From DASYKS01 sp031404815 (GTDB lineage Bacteria > Acidobacteriota > Thermoanaerobaculia > Multivoradales > UBA5704), in NCBI GenBank assembly GCA_031404815.1, contig JANNIH010000076.1:1-64000 (forward strand): DNA of 64,000 nucleotides, written 5' to 3'. The notes under the pieces were generated by a model. That model was given only the letters and a program-made list of their open reading frames with translations. It was not told the origin of the DNA and ran no database searches. Position numbers and translations under genes: made by a program. Of this stretch, positions 6,404 through 15,379 are shown piece by piece; within the stretch, counting starts at the first letter, position 1; each line of letters opens with the position of its first letter.

Positions 6404-8647
6404 TCAACTCAAAGCGGCGCGCTCGGCCACCCGTTCGAGCACTCGCGCATCCCGAAACCGGAGCAGCATGGCGATCGCGCCGCCGGTCAGCATCAGGTAG
6501 AGCCCGATCCAGACCATCTCGATCAGCGGCTTTTCCGTCACGTCGACCGCGAGCTTGGCGGGGTTGGCGAGCCCCTCGACCTCTAAACGCAGGTTGCCGG
6601 CGGAGGCGTCGATCCCGGTCACCCGAATGGCCCCTCCTCCGGGGAGATCCAGGTTCGGAGTCGTGACCTGGCCGTTGGCTGGATTCAGCTGGTACAACGG
6701 CTTGACCGGCGAAGTCACGCCGCCGCGAGTCACTTCGAGCACGGCGCCGATGGTGATCGTTTCTCCACTCGCCATCTGGGCGAGCGCGTTGCCCGCCGCC
6801 TGAAGGTCGAACCCGACGAACTTCACCTTGAGGTCTCCGACCTCGCCCTCCTGTCCCTTGGCCAACTCGAGCTGCGGCCGGCCGGGGTCGTATTCGAGCG
6901 GCGAAATGTAGAGGTGCGAGACCAGGCTCTTCTTGATGTCCGGGTTGACCATCAGCTGCTGCGTGCGTTGGTTCAGGAACATGCGCGGGAAGAGCGAGAA
7001 CTGCTTGCCGTTCGCCTCGGTGACCTGGATCTCCATCCGATCGCGCCGCTCCTCCGCACTCGGCGGCAGGTAGCGAAGGAAGGTGAAGGTCCGGCCGCCG
7101 CTCACCACCGGCTTGCCCTGTTCGAGCGTGAGCTTCGTGCTCTCGTCATAGGCCGACGAGGCGAGAATGCCGAGCAGCATCATCCCGACCCCGGCATGGG
7201 CGAGATAGCCGCCCGCGGCGCGTAAACCCCCGGCCCGCCACTTGGCGATCACCTTATGCAGATTGGTGGCGAGCGCGAGCGCGGCGAACAAAACCAGCAC
7301 GATGTCGAGCGCGTCGTGGACCTTCCAGGCGACGAACGCCACAGCGATCAGGGTTCCCGCGACCGCCGGCACGATCATCTTCTTGAGCAGCGCGCCGAAC
7401 CGGTCGCCCTTCCAGGTGAGGTAAGGGAGGAAGGTGAGCAGCACGGCGATCACGATCGCGATGGGCTTGTTCACCAGGTTGTACCACTCCGGCCCGACCT
7501 GTCCCGGATTGGCGCGCAACCGGGTGAGCAGCGGAGCCGAGGTGCCGAACGTGATCACCAGCGCCGAGACCGAGATCGCGATCGTCGCGAGCACCAAGAA
7601 TGTGCCGCGCGAAAGCATCGGGTCTTCGTTGGGTTCGGTCGGAACTTGGCGCAACCGGGTGGCGAGCAGCCAGATCGAAAGGCCGACGAACGTGCCCATC
7701 AGGGCGATCAGCCAGCCCGAGATGCCGAGATCGACGAAGCTGTGGACCGAAAAGTCGGCGAGCACGCCCGACCGGGTCAGAAACGTGCCGTAGAGAACCG
7801 CGAGGTAAGCGGAGGCCGCGATCACGTAGTTGGCCCTTCGGTAACGCCCTCGCGTCCGTTCCATGTGCAGGCCATGGACCAAGACCGTCAAGCAGAGCCA
7901 GGGGATCAGCGAAGCGTTCTCAACCGGGTCCCAGCCCCAGAATCCGCCCCAGCCGAGCGTCTTGTAGGCCCAATAGCCACCCATCAAAATCGCGCAGCCG
8001 AGCACCAGAAAACCGAACAGCGCCCAAGGAAACGCCCGGGCCGCCCAACCGTTGAAGTCGCGCCGCCAGAGGGATGCCATGGCGAACGCGAACGGGATCG
8101 CGGTCGCGGCGTAGCCGATGAACATGATCGGCGGGTGGATCACCATCCAGTCGTCCTGGAGCAGCGGATTCAACCCCTGCCCGTCGAGCGGCGACTGCGC
8201 GAGCATGACGAACGGGTTTTCGCGCACCAGGATGAAGATCAGGCCGAGCAGGGTCGCGAGGTAGATCACCATCACCGGCGCTTCGCTCTTGCCCGCGGTG
8301 CGCTGGACGAACAGGCCGAGCACCGTGCCCCAGAACAGCCAGATCAGGAAGCTCCCCTTCTGGCCGGCCCAGAACGACGCGAACTGGTAGTGACCCGGCA
8401 GATCGAGCCCCGAGTACTGGAACACGTACTCGACGCGGAAGTCGCGCATCAGCAAGACCAGAATCAACATCAGGGTGGTTAGCCCGATCGCCGCCGCGAA
8501 GCACGCATAGGCGCGCCGGCCGAACGCGAGCGCCGTGGCATCGCCCCGGAGCACCTGGGAGTAACCCCAGACGGCCGCGAGGGCGAAGATCAACGCGCTC
8601 CAGATCGCGACCGCGCCGGGTAGGTAGAGATGGGTTAGTGCGTCCAC
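6404..8647 (-). CDS. ccmF: Cytochrome c heme lyase subunit CcmF
   Basis: A 747-residue polytopic membrane protein. The WWD heme-handling motif LGWGGFWGWDPVENASL is at about residues 230-246, and the conserved histidine segment DDWMVIHPPIMFIGY is at about 165-179. A large periplasmic domain lies between about residues 500 and 710, followed by a last membrane helix. CcmF attaches heme from holo-CcmE to apocytochrome c at the periplasmic face. It is the last ccm gene of the operon, after ccmE. Length is slightly above the proteobacterial norm (about 650). No ccmG or ccmH follows; the next gene is a glycosyltransferase-like protein. Confidence 0.96.
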   Translation of the reverse strand: MDALTHLYLPGAVAIWSALIFALAAVWGYSQVLRGDATALAFGRRAYACFAAAIGLTTLMLILVLLMRDFRVEYVFQYSGLDLPGHYQFASFWAGQKGSFLIWLFWGTVLGLFVQRTAGKSEAPVMVIYLATLLGLIFILVRENPFVMLAQSPLDGQGLNPLLQDDWMVIHPPIMFIGYAATAIPFAFAMASLWRRDFNGWAARAFPWALFGFLVLGCAILMGGYWAYKTLGWGGFWGWDPVENASLIPWLCLTVLVHGLHMERTRGRYRRANYVIAASAYLAVLYGTFLTRSGVLADFSVHSFVDLGISGWLIALMGTFVGLSIWLLATRLRQVPTEPNEDPMLSRGTFLVLATIAISVSALVITFGTSAPLLTRLRANPGQVGPEWYNLVNKPIAIVIAVLLTFLPYLTWKGDRFGALLKKMIVPAVAGTLIAVAFVAWKVHDALDIVLVLFAALALATNLHKVIAKWRAGGLRAAGGYLAHAGVGMMLLGILASSAYDESTKLTLEQGKPVVSGGRTFTFLRYLPPSAEERRDRMEIQVTEANGKQFSLFPRMFLNQRTQQLMVNPDIKKSLVSHLYISPLEYDPGRPQLELAKGQEGEVGDLKVKFVGFDLQAAGNALAQMASGETITIGAVLEVTRGGVTSPVKPLYQLNPANGQVTTPNLDLPGGGAIRVTGIDASAGNLRLEVEGLANPAKLAVDVTEKPLIEMVWIGLYLMLTGGAIAMLLRFRDARVLERVAERAALS

Positions 8648-8688
8648 GGTCGATCCTCCTGACTAACGTCGGCTCCGGGAATCGAGGC

Positions 8689-9084
8689 CTAGCTGTACGT
8701 CTTCACCTCGGCCCCCTGATACTTGCTCGGGCACTTGACCAGCAGCTTACTCGCCTCGAACTGCTTGGCCGTGTCGTCGTAGCGACCGATCGCGACGATG
8801 CTGATCGCGTCGTCGAAGTTGCCCGGCCGGATGCCGTGGTAACGCACCCGCAGCGACTTCGCCGACTTCGGCTCGAGGATCGTGAACGACAGCGCCTGAT
8901 CGTCGGTCGAGTAGTCTGTGCTCCCTTTTTGCAGTCCGCCCATCACCTGCACCATCCGCGGCGTGGAGGTCGCCTGCTCGAAGCTCACATAGGGGGTCAA
9001 ATTCTGCTGGAACGACATCAGCGAGAACCCCGCAAAGCCGAGCAGCATCAGGCCGCCCACGACGTACCAGAGATTCCTTTTCAT
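8689..9084 (-). CDS. ccmE: Cytochrome c heme chaperone CcmE, cysteine (CxxxY) type
   Basis: A 131-residue protein with one N-terminal membrane helix (LWYVVGGLMLLGFAGF) and an OB-fold periplasmic domain (SLRVRYHGIRPGNF, SIVAIGRYD). Canonical CcmE binds heme covalently through a histidine in an HxxxY motif. Here the equivalent position is LVKCPSKYQ, with Cys118 and Tyr122, giving CxxxY. This cysteine form is known from some Deltaproteobacteria and archaea and is associated with a variant of system I. Start is the ATG at 9084, supported by a strong GGAGG seven bases upstream; the longer frame to 9201 overlaps ccmD. It lies 11 bp after the ccmD stop. Confidence 0.9.
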   Translation of the reverse strand: MKRNLWYVVGGLMLLGFAGFSLMSFQQNLTPYVSFEQATSTPRMVQVMGGLQKGSTDYSTDDQALSFTILEPKSAKSLRVRYHGIRPGNFDDAISIVAIGRYDDTAKQFEASKLLVKCPSKYQGAEVKTYS

Positions 9085-9095
9085 ATCTACCTCCT

Positions 9096-9221
9096 TTACC
9101 GACCCTTCCCGCCCGCTTCGAGCCCGGCGATCCGCCGTTCGATGCGCAGCAGGAAGATGAACAATCCGGTCCAGATGATCAAGTTGACCGTGAAGATCCA
9201 ACCGAGTCCGCCGAGCTCCAT
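9096..9221 (-). CDS. ccmD: CcmD-like small membrane protein
   Basis: A 41-residue protein starting at the ATG at 9221. It has one membrane helix (WIFTVNLIIWTGLFIFLL) followed by a charged helix (RIERRIAGLEAGGKGR). Size, topology and position between ccmC and ccmE match CcmD, which is needed for release of holo-CcmE from the CcmABC complex. Sequence conservation in this family is weak, so the call depends largely on context. Confidence 0.75.
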   Translation of the reverse strand: MELGGLGWIFTVNLIIWTGLFIFLLRIERRIAGLEAGGKGR

Positions 9222-9265
9222 GGTGCCCCCTTGTGACCTATTGGCGTCCGGACGTGAACCCGCCG

Positions 9266-9952
9266 CTACGACGGGTCGTCCTCTAAGGCGTCGATGAGCG
9301 CTTGAGATCGCGCCCGTAGATTGTGCAGCCAGAAGAACAGAACGGTGTAGGCCAATGCCGAGGCGAGCAGCACCTGGAACATTCGCGGATCCACGTCCAG
9401 TGTACGCTCCGCATTGAGCACCGGCTCCGGGTGGAGCGATTCGGTGATCCGCGGCACGATGAAGTAGAAGAATGGTGTCACCACCAGGGCGATCAACGCA
9501 TAGACCGACGAGATCCGTGCCCGGACCTCCCGGTCGGCCATGGCGCTGCGCAACGCGAGATACGCCCCGTAGAACAGCAGCACGACGACGATCGAGGTCT
9601 GGCGCGGGTCCCAATTCCAGTACGCACCCCATTCGATCCGCGCCCAGAGCGAGCCGGTGATCGTCGCGAGCACGCCGAACAGGACGCCGCACTCGACCGC
9701 GGTGGCTGCCGCCCGATCGTGGCGCATCTGGCGCCCGCCCCACAGGTAGCGCCCGGCCCAGACCGCCGCCGCGAAGAAGGCGACGAAGGAAGTCCAGGCC
9801 ATCGGCACGTGGAAGAACAGGATGCGGCTCGATTGGCCGACGAAGGCCGGGTCCGACCAGGCGTAGAAGAACGCTCCCCAAATGCAGGCCGACATCACCA
9901 GCCAAAGAGCGCCGCGGAGTCCGAGAGAGATCGTGCGTGTCATGGGTTCCAT
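9266..9952 (-). CDS. ccmC: Heme exporter/handling protein CcmC
   Basis: A 228-residue protein with six predicted membrane helices. The WWD motif WGAYWNWDPRQTS is at about residues 118-130, and conserved histidines lie in RILFFHVPMAW and in SESLHPE-like context (ITESLHPEP). CcmC binds heme and loads it on CcmE. The first codon could be the ATG at 9952 or the in-frame ATG three codons later. Its start overlaps the end of ccmB by 13 bp. Confidence 0.94.
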   Translation of the reverse strand: MEPMTRTISLGLRGALWLVMSACIWGAFFYAWSDPAFVGQSSRILFFHVPMAWTSFVAFFAAAVWAGRYLWGGRQMRHDRAAATAVECGVLFGVLATITGSLWARIEWGAYWNWDPRQTSIVVVLLFYGAYLALRSAMADREVRARISSVYALIALVVTPFFYFIVPRITESLHPEPVLNAERTLDVDPRMFQVLLASALAYTVLFFWLHNLRARSQALIDALEDDPS

Positions 9953-10626
9953 ACCGCCGGAAAGAGCATGAGTCCCGCAATGGTGACCGAGGCATCATAT
10001 AGAAGGAGCTGGGGGAGTGCCGGCCCTGCCGCGTCGCCCGCGACGGCGTTCCTCGTGAGTTCGATCGCGAGCAGCAAGAGCGGCATCAGGACCGGGAACG
10101 CGAGCACCGAAAATAGCGTGCTCCGACCGCGCGCCTGGCTCGCCAGCGCCGCGATGAGCACGCTGCCGGCGGCCAGGCCGTACCCCCCGGCGACCAGCGC
10201 GATCACCAGCAACCCGGGCGAGGCGACCTCAAGGCTCATCACCCCCAGGTAGAGCGGGGCGACCAGTGCTTCGATTCCGAGCAGCAAACTGACACCGAAC
10301 GCGAGCTTGCCCACGAACAGGGTGGACGGGGGGGCGGCCAGCCGCAGCGCGATCGCCGTGTGGCTCTCTTCCTCGTGAACGAACGAGCGCGGCAGCCCGG
10401 CCGCCGCTGCGAACAGCAGGATCAGCCAGAGCATGGCGGGCAGCACGTTGATCGCGAGCGAACTGTTGGTCCCCGCCGGGCCGAGAGCCGCGCTGGTCAC
10501 CACCAGGGTGGTCACCGCGAACAGGCCGATCGCATTCAGGGCGTAGCGGCTGCGCAGCTCGCAGCGCCAGTCCTTGGTGAAAACCGCCCGCGCGCTAGCG
10601 AGCCAGTTCGAGGCGGGAGACGGCAC
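9940..10626 (-). CDS. ccmB: Heme ABC exporter permease CcmB
   Basis: About 228 residues with six hydrophobic segments and the CcmB signature FVHEEESHTAIALRLA early in the protein. CcmB is the membrane partner of CcmA in the CcmABCD complex that releases heme-loaded CcmE. No ATG is available near the expected N-terminus (VFTKDWRCELRSRY); the GTG at 10626 is chosen and overlaps the end of ccmA by 32 bp, so the exact start is uncertain. It is translationally linked to both neighbours. Confidence 0.9.
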   Translation of the reverse strand: MPSPASNWLASARAVFTKDWRCELRSRYALNAIGLFAVTTLVVTSAALGPAGTNSSLAINVLPAMLWLILLFAAAAGLPRSFVHEEESHTAIALRLAAPPSTLFVGKLAFGVSLLLGIEALVAPLYLGVMSLEVASPGLLVIALVAGGYGLAAGSVLIAALASQARGRSTLFSVLAFPVLMPLLLLAIELTRNAVAGDAAGPALPQLLLYDASVTIAGLMLFPAVWNP

Positions 10627-11209
10627 CCGAGACCTCCAAGGTGATGGGCGAAGCGAGGATCGCGAGACCCCCGGATTCCAGATGCTCGCCGAGCAGGGCA
10701 CGAACGGTGTTCTCCCCCTCCACATCCAGGTTCTGGAAGGGCTCATCCAAGAGCAGTGCCCGTGGCTGGTCCAACAGCGCCCAAGCCCACCGAAGACGTT
10801 GCCGCATGCCCGACGAGAGAGCGCCCGCCGCCCGGTCGGCCGGCAGCCCCACGCGCTCCAGCAGCTTAGCCCCGCGCGCGACCGGCAGCCCGCGCAACCG
10901 GGCGAAGAATTCGAGGTTCTCCCCCGCCGAGAGCTCGTCGTAGAACGCGAGATCCGGAGCGACAAAGCCGATCCGCGCCCGCCGCTCGGGGAGCGACAGA
11001 GCTGTACCCGCCTCTAGATGCTCGATCTGCCCGGCGTCCGGGGCCAGCAATCCGGCCAGACAGCGCAGCAGAGTGCTCTTGCCCGAGCCGTTCGCCCCGG
11101 TGACCACCAGCAGCTCGCCCGCCGAGACCCGACCTGAAGCCGGCGCGAGCGCACGGACCCGCCCAAACCGGCGCCGAACGCCTTCGAACGAAAGAGAGAC
11201 GGAACTCAT
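10595..11209 (-). CDS. ccmA: Heme ABC exporter ATP-binding protein CcmA
   Basis: A 204-residue ABC ATPase, the usual short CcmA length. Walker A is GANGSGKST at about residues 38-46, the signature LSSGMRQR at about 131-138 and Walker B LLLDEP at about 152-157. It powers the CcmABCD complex that releases heme-loaded CcmE. It is the first gene of the minus-strand ccm operon. The ATG at 11209 is preferred over a GTG one codon earlier; no clear ribosome binding site is seen for either. Confidence 0.93.
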   Translation of the reverse strand: MSSVSLSFEGVRRRFGRVRALAPASGRVSAGELLVVTGANGSGKSTLLRCLAGLLAPDAGQIEHLEAGTALSLPERRARIGFVAPDLAFYDELSAGENLEFFARLRGLPVARGAKLLERVGLPADRAAGALSSGMRQRLRWAWALLDQPRALLLDEPFQNLDVEGENTVRALLGEHLESGGLAILASPITLEVSGAVSRLELAR

Positions 11210-11240
11210 CACGGGTGAGTATATGAGTGCAGCAAGGCAG

Positions 11241-11263
11241 AAAGCCCCGCCCAGAGGGGCGGG
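11241..11263 (-). terminator. Intrinsic terminator after the SNF2 helicase gene
   Basis: A perfect 8-bp stem, GGGGCGGG paired with CCCCGCCC (11245-11252 and 11256-11263), with a 3-base loop. On the minus strand it is followed by CTTTCTG, a short T-rich tract. It lies 44 bp past the stop of the helicase gene and before ccmA. Confidence 0.65.
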
Positions 11264-11306
11264 AAGAAGTGCTCCTGCCGGATGGCAAATCCCGCGCCCC
11301 TCCTCC

Positions 11307-14300
11307 TCAACTCAACAGCCGCTCCAGATCCGCCACCGTCAGCTGTTTCAACAGGCGGGAATCCTGGCTGATGATCGCGTCGGCGAGGGCGCGCTTCTCT
11401 TTCTGGAGTTCGATGATCTTCTCCTCCACCGTGTCGCGCGCGATCAGGCGGTAGGCGAACACCGCCCGGGTCTGGCCGATGCGGTGGGCGCGGTCGATGG
11501 CTTGGGTCTCGACCGCGGGGTTCCACCAGGGATCGAGCAGAAAGACGTAGCTCGCGGCGGTGAGGTTCAGGCCCACACCTCCGGCCTTCAAGCTGATCAG
11601 AAACAACCCGCAGCCCGGATCGGTCTGAAAGCGATCGACCTTTGCCTTTCGATCCACCGTCTTACCGTCGAGATATTCGTAGACGATGCCGCTCTTGTTC
11701 AAGCGATCGCGCACGATGGCAAGGAACTTGGTGAATTGGGAAAAGATGATCGCCTTGTGCCCTCCGGACGAGAGCTCCTCGATCTGTTCGAGCAGCGTCT
11801 CGAGCTTTGCGCTCGGTTCCTGGGTCTTCTTCGGGTCGATCAACCCGGCATGGCAGGCCGCCTGGCGTAGGCGCAACAGCGCTTCGAGCACGATGATCTT
11901 GGCGCCGCCCAACCCCCGCGCGGTGCTCTTGCCGAGCAACACCTGACGGTAGTGGTCGCGAAGCTGATCGTAGCGCTTGCGCTCTTTGGGGGACAGTTCA
12001 CAGAACAGCGTCTGCTCGGTCTTCGGCGGCAGCTCGGTGAGCACCTGATCTTTGGTGCGGCGGAGCATGAGTGGTTTGAGCGCGCGGGCCACCGTGGCGA
12101 GTGCGGCGGGAGGCAGCCAGGCGCGGCCGGCGTGGTCGGCGAGCGCCGGGAGCTGGCCGAGCAGCCCCGGGTTGAGAAACTCGAACAGCGACCAGAGTTC
12201 ACCCAGGTGGTTCTCAACCGGTGTGCCGGTCAACGCCAAACGGTGCCGGGCGCGGACCAGGCGGCAGGCTTTCGCGGTGAGCGAACTTCCGTTCTTGATC
12301 GCCTGCGCCTCGTCGAGCACCAGCAGATCGAACTCCCGCTCGCGCAGGAGGGGCAGGTCGAGGCGGAGCGTGGCGTAGGTCGTGACCAGCACGTCGTAGC
12401 GGTCGAAGTCAAGGGCGAGATCGCGCCTCAGGGCGCCGTGGAAGATGCCGATCCGGAGGTCGGGCGTGAAGCGTGCCGCTTCGTCCGCCCAGTGCGGCAC
12501 GACGCTTTTCGGGACCACCAGAAGGGAGGGCCGGCCGCTGGTGAGCCCTTTGGCTTTGCGCGCCGAAAGGTGAGCGAGCAGTTGAACCGTCTTGCCCAAC
12601 CCCATGTCGTCTGCCAGGCAGCCGCCGAGCCCGAGGTCCGCGAGGAGATCGAGCCAGGCGAGGCCGACCTCTTGATAGGGGCGCAGTGCGCCGCCGAAGC
12701 CCTCCGGGGCGGCCATCGGTTGGAGCCGGTCGAACGATCGGAGGCGCTCAACGACGCGGGCAAAGATCGCATCGACCTCGACGCCGGGCTCGGCGGCGAG
12801 CAGGGCGTCGAGCACCAAGGCCTGATGGGCGCCGAAGCGGAGCGCCTCGCCCGCTCCGGCGCCGGATGAGAGCCGGGCCATCGAGCCGTAGCGCGCGAGC
12901 CAATCGGGCGGCAGCAGACCGACCGAGCCGTCGGCCAGGTCGATGTCCACGCGCCCCTCACGCACCGTGCGCAAGAGATCCGGCAGCCGGGCGGACACCC
13001 CGCCGAAATCGAGCGCACCGTCCAGGTCGAACCAGTCGATGCCACTCGCGACGCGCAGATCGAAGCGGCCGGCGGTGCGCAACGGTCGCCCGTCGATCTC
13101 GACCTGCCAGCCCGCCTGCTCGAGGAGGCTGAGCGCGCCGGAGAGATCGCCCATCGAGAGCCACGCGGTCTCCCCCACGAGCTGCCAGCCGTTGGCGGAG
13201 AGTTGATCTCGGAACCGCACCTCGGCGGCAAGGTCGCGGGCGAATCGCTGACCGGGCGCGCCGCCGGGAAGGATCTGGCGGGGATCGTCGAGTGTCGTCC
13301 TCTGGTCGCCATAGGCCGATCCGAAGCGCCCGCCGACCCGGTTCCCTTCGTGCGGGAAATAGACCTCCAACCAGGGGGAGGGGGCCACGGTTTCGATCTG
13401 CGGGCGCAGCCGTTCGGGGAGGGAGAGCGGCGGCAGTCGAGGATCGCTCCAGAGCGTTTCGAGGGCGGCGGGCACGTCGCGCGCGGGAATCTCGATCATC
13501 TCGTCGCGGCGCAGCAGATGGATCCACGGCAGCGCGTGGTCGTCGGCGGTGAACCGCGCGGCGCGGTCGGCGAAAAAGACGACGCCGGAAGTGAGCAGCA
13601 GGCGGGGGGCTGTCAAGGGGACTTCCTCTCCGTCCCGCACCAGCCGACCGGTCAGCCGAAGGATCTTCTCGTCGTCTTCGAGCGCGAGCGTGAATCGCCA
13701 GGGCGGTCCGTCGTCCCAGCCGAGCGGAGTCGGCTCGGAGGGCTCGTCCCACCAGCCGAAGTGGCCGGTGGCGCAGAGCATCGGCACGAGCATCGGCACG
13801 AGCGCGGCCGCCACGGTGGCCGACGAGGGTGCCGAGCCGTAATAGCGCACCGTCGAACGCCAACCCACTTCGGGCAACGAGGTGAGGATCTCGATCGCGG
13901 AGCGGACCTCGGCCGGCGCCTCGTTCGGGTGCGACGGGCGCAGGTAAAACGGTTTGCGCTTGCCGACGAGCCCGCTTTTCAAGACGGGCCGCTGGACAAA
14001 GTCCACCTTCATCTCGCCGCGCTCGGCGAGCGGCGTGGTCGCTAGAAGGTGGAGCCAGACGAGCGGCGGTGGGGCACCCGGCCGAGCGGTCGGCCCCGGT
14101 GGGAGCGCCGCCATCGACATACCCCTGGTGAGGCCGGCCAGTTTCTGACGCCAGGGGCTCTGCGGCAGATCGGCGGGCGCCCGCTCGCCGAACAACGCGA
14201 AGGCCGGCTCGAGGTCGAGTTCGGCATCGCTGTCGCCGAGCTCCAAGTAGAGTTCGTAGGTACCCGGGACCCGGCCCGCGGTGCCGAGCCGGTCCATCTC

Positions 14301-14651
14301 CACCAGGGTCGCCCAGATGTGTTTGCAGACGTCGCTTTGGGCGTAGAGGCAATTGCAATCGACTTCCAGGGCCTGGAAGCCGGACGCAAGCCGCCAGTCG
14401 ATCCGGACCTGATAGCGCTCCGGGAGGCTGCCCCGCACTGCGGCCCTCACGTACGGTTGTGTTTCGGGAACGCGCACGAACCGGACGCGCCCCTGGCGGG
14501 CGTACGATTCTCCTCGACTGCGCACGGCGCTCGAGACCGACCGCCGACATCTCGCGGTGAGACTTTGCATCGCGAAAGGGTATTCGATTCGGGCTTCGGT
14601 GGCGACCGGCTGGCCCTCTTGAGGCGGCTCCGGTAACATCGCCACTCGCAT
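11307..14651 (-). CDS. SWIM zinc-finger SNF2-family helicase/ATPase
   Basis: A 1114-residue protein. A SWIM zinc finger, CNCLYAQSDVCKH, is at about residues 99-111 (C99, C101, C109, H111). A long middle region without a clear assignment is followed by a Swi2/Snf2 ATPase from about residue 650: DDMGLGKT (about 684), LLVLDEAQAIKN (about 780), LTGTPVENHL, IFSQFTKF, GGVGLNL and RAHRIGQTR (about 1057). Bacterial members translocate on double-stranded DNA or remodel nucleoprotein (RapA, HepA and related). The start ATG at 14651 has GGGAG upstream. It stands alone, ends at a terminator, and has no adjacent restriction or defence genes that would suggest a DISARM-type role. Confidence 0.9.
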   Translation of the reverse strand: MRVAMLPEPPQEGQPVATEARIEYPFAMQSLTARCRRSVSSAVRSRGESYARQGRVRFVRVPETQPYVRAAVRGSLPERYQVRIDWRLASGFQALEVDCNCLYAQSDVCKHIWATLVEMDRLGTAGRVPGTYELYLELGDSDAELDLEPAFALFGERAPADLPQSPWRQKLAGLTRGMSMAALPPGPTARPGAPPPLVWLHLLATTPLAERGEMKVDFVQRPVLKSGLVGKRKPFYLRPSHPNEAPAEVRSAIEILTSLPEVGWRSTVRYYGSAPSSATVAAALVPMLVPMLCATGHFGWWDEPSEPTPLGWDDGPPWRFTLALEDDEKILRLTGRLVRDGEEVPLTAPRLLLTSGVVFFADRAARFTADDHALPWIHLLRRDEMIEIPARDVPAALETLWSDPRLPPLSLPERLRPQIETVAPSPWLEVYFPHEGNRVGGRFGSAYGDQRTTLDDPRQILPGGAPGQRFARDLAAEVRFRDQLSANGWQLVGETAWLSMGDLSGALSLLEQAGWQVEIDGRPLRTAGRFDLRVASGIDWFDLDGALDFGGVSARLPDLLRTVREGRVDIDLADGSVGLLPPDWLARYGSMARLSSGAGAGEALRFGAHQALVLDALLAAEPGVEVDAIFARVVERLRSFDRLQPMAAPEGFGGALRPYQEVGLAWLDLLADLGLGGCLADDMGLGKTVQLLAHLSARKAKGLTSGRPSLLVVPKSVVPHWADEAARFTPDLRIGIFHGALRRDLALDFDRYDVLVTTYATLRLDLPLLREREFDLLVLDEAQAIKNGSSLTAKACRLVRARHRLALTGTPVENHLGELWSLFEFLNPGLLGQLPALADHAGRAWLPPAALATVARALKPLMLRRTKDQVLTELPPKTEQTLFCELSPKERKRYDQLRDHYRQVLLGKSTARGLGGAKIIVLEALLRLRQAACHAGLIDPKKTQEPSAKLETLLEQIEELSSGGHKAIIFSQFTKFLAIVRDRLNKSGIVYEYLDGKTVDRKAKVDRFQTDPGCGLFLISLKAGGVGLNLTAASYVFLLDPWWNPAVETQAIDRAHRIGQTRAVFAYRLIARDTVEEKIIELQKEKRALADAIISQDSRLLKQLTVADLERLLS

Positions 14652-14749
14652 CGAATCGAGCTCCCTGGTAGAAGCTCATCCGGTCCCAGATTGAGAGTGC
14701 CGTCCGCGCAGGGTCCCGCGGCGGCGTGCGGAGTCCGAAGAGTCAACCG

Positions 14750-15379
14750 ATGAAACACATCCATCCGATCGAACCCATCGCGACCGTCCTGCTGATCATC
14801 CTGTTTTTCTACATTCGCCGGAAACGGAAACTCGAGAGCTCTCCGGCGAGCTCTCGGCCGATCGAGCCGCGGGTGGCAATCGAGCGGCCGGCGAAGGTCG
14901 AGGATCCTCCGGAGGTGGTCTACGCGAAACTGCGCCGTCGAGCGTTCGAGACCACCCCCGAGGCGCTCGGGGTCGCCAACGACCTGGCCATGGGCGATCC
15001 GTACGTGCTGTTGATGGAAATGGGCATGCCGGGCACCGTGGTGACGCTCGCCTGTTTCGCCGATGGCGATGCGGGCGTCTACTACCAAACGGGTGGCGGC
15101 ATGATCGGCGGGCGTGCGCACGAAACGGTTCGCCAGGCGGCCAAGGGTTTCATCGCCCAGATCAAGCCGCTGGTTGTAGGAATGGAAAAGATGGCCGATC
15201 CGCCGCCGCCGCCCGACCCGGGCCGGGTGCGATTCACGGCGCTCACCCCGGAAGGAACCTTCACCGCCGAGACCAACCGCGAGGCGCTCGCCGAGCCGGA
15301 CAACCCGTTGTCCGGCCTGTACTACAGCGGTCAGGAAGTGGTCAGCCAGATGCGCGAGGTCCTGGCGCAGAAGGCTTAA
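14750..15379 (+). CDS. Membrane-anchored protein of unknown function
   Basis: A 209-residue protein starting at the ATG at 14750, which fits better than a GTG 8 codons earlier. Residues about 8-20 (IATVLLIILFFYI) form a single N-terminal membrane anchor followed by basic residues, leaving a cytoplasmic domain. The domain contains VYAKLRRRAFE, MGMPGTVVTLACFADGDAGVYY and a proline run (PPPPPDPG) and ends in QMREVLAQKA. I do not recognise a family. It is divergent from the SNF2 gene (98 bp apart), and its TAA overlaps the stop of the convergent phosphodiesterase. Confidence 0.75.
   Translation: MKHIHPIEPIATVLLIILFFYIRRKRKLESSPASSRPIEPRVAIERPAKVEDPPEVVYAKLRRRAFETTPEALGVANDLAMGDPYVLLMEMGMPGTVVTLACFADGDAGVYYQTGGGMIGGRAHETVRQAAKGFIAQIKPLVVGMEKMADPPPPPDPGRVRFTALTPEGTFTAETNREALAEPDNPLSGLYYSGQEVVSQMREVLAQKA

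Noticed and set aside
11307..14651. Part of a defence system (DISARM-like) because of the SNF2 helicase
   Set aside because: No methyltransferase, phospholipase D or other defence genes accompany it; it is a single gene with a terminator, next to ccm genes.
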